A stretch of DNA of 64,000 nt. Source: Mesostigma viride (taxonomy: Eukaryota; Streptophyta; Mesostigmatophyceae; Mesostigmatales; Mesostigmataceae). The stretch spans positions 444,887 to 508,886 of the forward strand of contig RPFO01000090.1 of the NCBI GenBank assembly GCA_009746045.1, written 5' to 3'. The first letter of the stretch is position 1; every line of letters begins with the position of its first letter. The notes under the pieces were generated by a model, which was given only the letters and a program-made list of their open reading frames with translations, was not told the DNA's origin and did not search any database. Made by a program: the position numbers and the translations under genes. Of the stretch, positions 62,413 through 64,000 are shown piece after piece.

Positions 62413-64000
62413 GTGCTCACCGGGCAGACACTGTCAAGACAAAGGACGCACATGCCCATCGCCATTTATTCATCGTTCCCAAGCTAGCATGTGTCACAGC
62501 AGAACTGCAGTTGCAGCTCGTGAAGCAGGGAGTAGAAGGCGCTTGTTACTGCCACCTGCACGACTCTGTTAACTTGTCTCGAACGGAAAATGGCGACATC
62601 AGCCTGGGATCTCGCGCCACGTGGTCTCACGTGATGGCTTTAGCCCCGTTCTCTCAGGTTCTCTCCCACGGTGCATGAGGGGAGCACTACAGTACTAATT
62701 CAATTCGCAGCAGTTCGCACCGATGCCTGCAGCATGGTTCCGACATGCGTTTGGCAACACGAATGGCGATTTGTGGAGTGCACGGCCCATGTTGTAATTC
62801 AAAATGGGCTCGTTAGCTTCTATTCATGGGATCTGGCGTCCCAAATGCTGTAAGTCCTGCACTCGAAAGGCCATTGGATAGGTAATTCACGGCAAGCAAG
62901 AAGTGCCTGATTGTCCATTAATGCGGCAATTTACACCAAACTTTTTTGTACCAATGGTCTGGCCTGTCAAGTGATGGGACCTTCCAGCCTACTTTTGTGC
63001 GGGCCAGCTTCTTCAGCTACATGGAAATAAGGAAGACGATATAACATGGATTAAATACAACGGAGATCGAAATGGGCGGTGCAGCATGCGTATGGGCCCT
63101 CGGTTAGTTTATCGAGTCTCACGTTGTCGAGTTTATGAAATAGGCAACGGAGACGGAGGCAGGCGGGAAAACACCAATGGACTTAGAACGCTTGCATTCG
63201 AACTGAAACATGAATTATAATGCTTAATGTTGAGCACCGTTAATGATTATCCGACTGCGGCTATCATTCGATTCCGGTCCCCAGGCCTCGGGAATTCACT
63301 TTTCCAAGTATGGGTTTATGGTAGGAGCCAGACGTTGTGGGCGCCATCAGCTCTTGTATTTGTCAAAACAATCAGGTGACTACGTGTTCATCTACCTGCA
63401 CTGCATTGCAGTTGCGCCGCCTCAGCGCCATTCAGATGCCGAATGCGTGCTTCTATATAATCCTCGCCGTGAGCACATCGTAGTCAGCATTGATGTCCGA
63501 ATGTGTTTCGCCATTTTAACGCTAGAAGCGCCGTAAAAGAGCTGCATGAATAGCTTGCAGCTGTGGGCGCAAGCATATATGCTTTGTGCGCCATGCATGC
63601 CATTCTGTGGGGTGCATCCTCATGCGAAGCGTTGCAAGTAGCCCATTAGCTATTATCGGTTCATTGGGATACCTAACAACATGAGAACAAGGGTCCTTGC
63701 GTATGTCAATCATTATCGCTCATGCATGTCACAAGTGTTACCGTCCACTTGATTATTAGTTTTGTGATACCTATTATACGCCCTAATTCACTGTCTGTGA
63801 AGCATTGTATACTAGACAGAGAAAATTAGAGGCTGGGATTTATCTGGAATTTATCTGAACAGTCCAGCCCTACAGTAATGCCCGTAACAACATACTAACT
63901 CCAGCAGTAGCAGCATCAGTAAACAACTGCTTTCAATGCACGGGCGCCGATCGCCCCAGATCCCCACGCACAGGCCTCCAGCTTGCAAGCCCGCCATGGA
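62413..64000. other. SFGH upstream region, no further gene seen
   Basis: Contains the presumed promoter. The best open frame is 63243-63536 plus (97 codons) with no recognisable motif; it is not supported as a gene. Confidence 0.4.

Noticed and set aside
63243-63536. 97-codon plus-strand frame near the right edge
   Set aside because: No recognisable domain or neighbouring exon; length is within chance expectation.

Overview
This is nuclear DNA of a green eukaryote (Viridiplantae), most likely a green alga or early-diverging streptophyte. Genes are split by many GT-AG introns. One gene matches the plant-type synaptonemal complex transverse filament protein ZYP1, one protein starts with a plastid-type transit peptide, and a prolyl 4-hydroxylase carries the C-terminal ShK-like domain common in green-lineage enzymes. 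I cannot name the species. Introns and spacers are loaded with microsatellites, minisatellites and mobile elements, which produce most of the long spurious open frames.

Layout: (1) 1-10512, minus strand: at least ten exons of a large protein with ASH/PapD-like immunoglobulin-fold modules, running off the left edge. (2) 10.9-12.9 kb: an island of degenerate repeats with a non-LTR retrotransposon C-terminal fragment and a foldback structure grown around GTT repeats. (3) 13133-17099, plus: a four-exon gene for a plastid-targeted, TPR-like, C-terminally membrane-anchored protein; its second intron holds a 1.24 kb array of a 9-bp unit. (4) 19.0-29.8 kb: a nested retrotransposon nursery. At least three related non-LTR families end in a small 3' hairpin plus a (TTAA)n or (AATTT)n tail. 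A LINE-A copy is split by a 5.7 kb ORF1-bearing insertion with a 13-bp target duplication, and that ORF1 is itself split by a 3.05 kb TTAA-flanked terminal-inverted-repeat element carrying a PD-(D/E)xK nuclease-like frame. (5) 30351-31525, minus: a two-exon prolyl 4-hydroxylase. (6) 33475-52765, plus: ZYP1, about 26 exons over 19 kb, encoding about 1190 residues. (7) 53.4-56.5 kb: a TA-flanked MITE and a head-to-tail stack of truncated LINE-A copies sitting in each other's TTAA tails. (8) 56592-62412, minus: a seven-exon S-formylglutathione hydrolase with an organelle-type N-terminal extension and a roughly 1.15 kb 35-bp minisatellite in an intron.

The four host genes are functionally unrelated (a structural Ig-fold protein, a plastid membrane protein, secretory-pathway proline hydroxylation, meiotic synapsis, formaldehyde detoxification), as expected for a eukaryotic chromosome. 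What unites the window is its repeat biology: LINE/SINE-like families sharing 3' hairpins, copies nested in their own tails, and introns that appear to grow by tandem copying of sequence around splice sites. Exon limits were set by eye from GT-AG sites, reading phase and remembered family sequences; no alignment was run.
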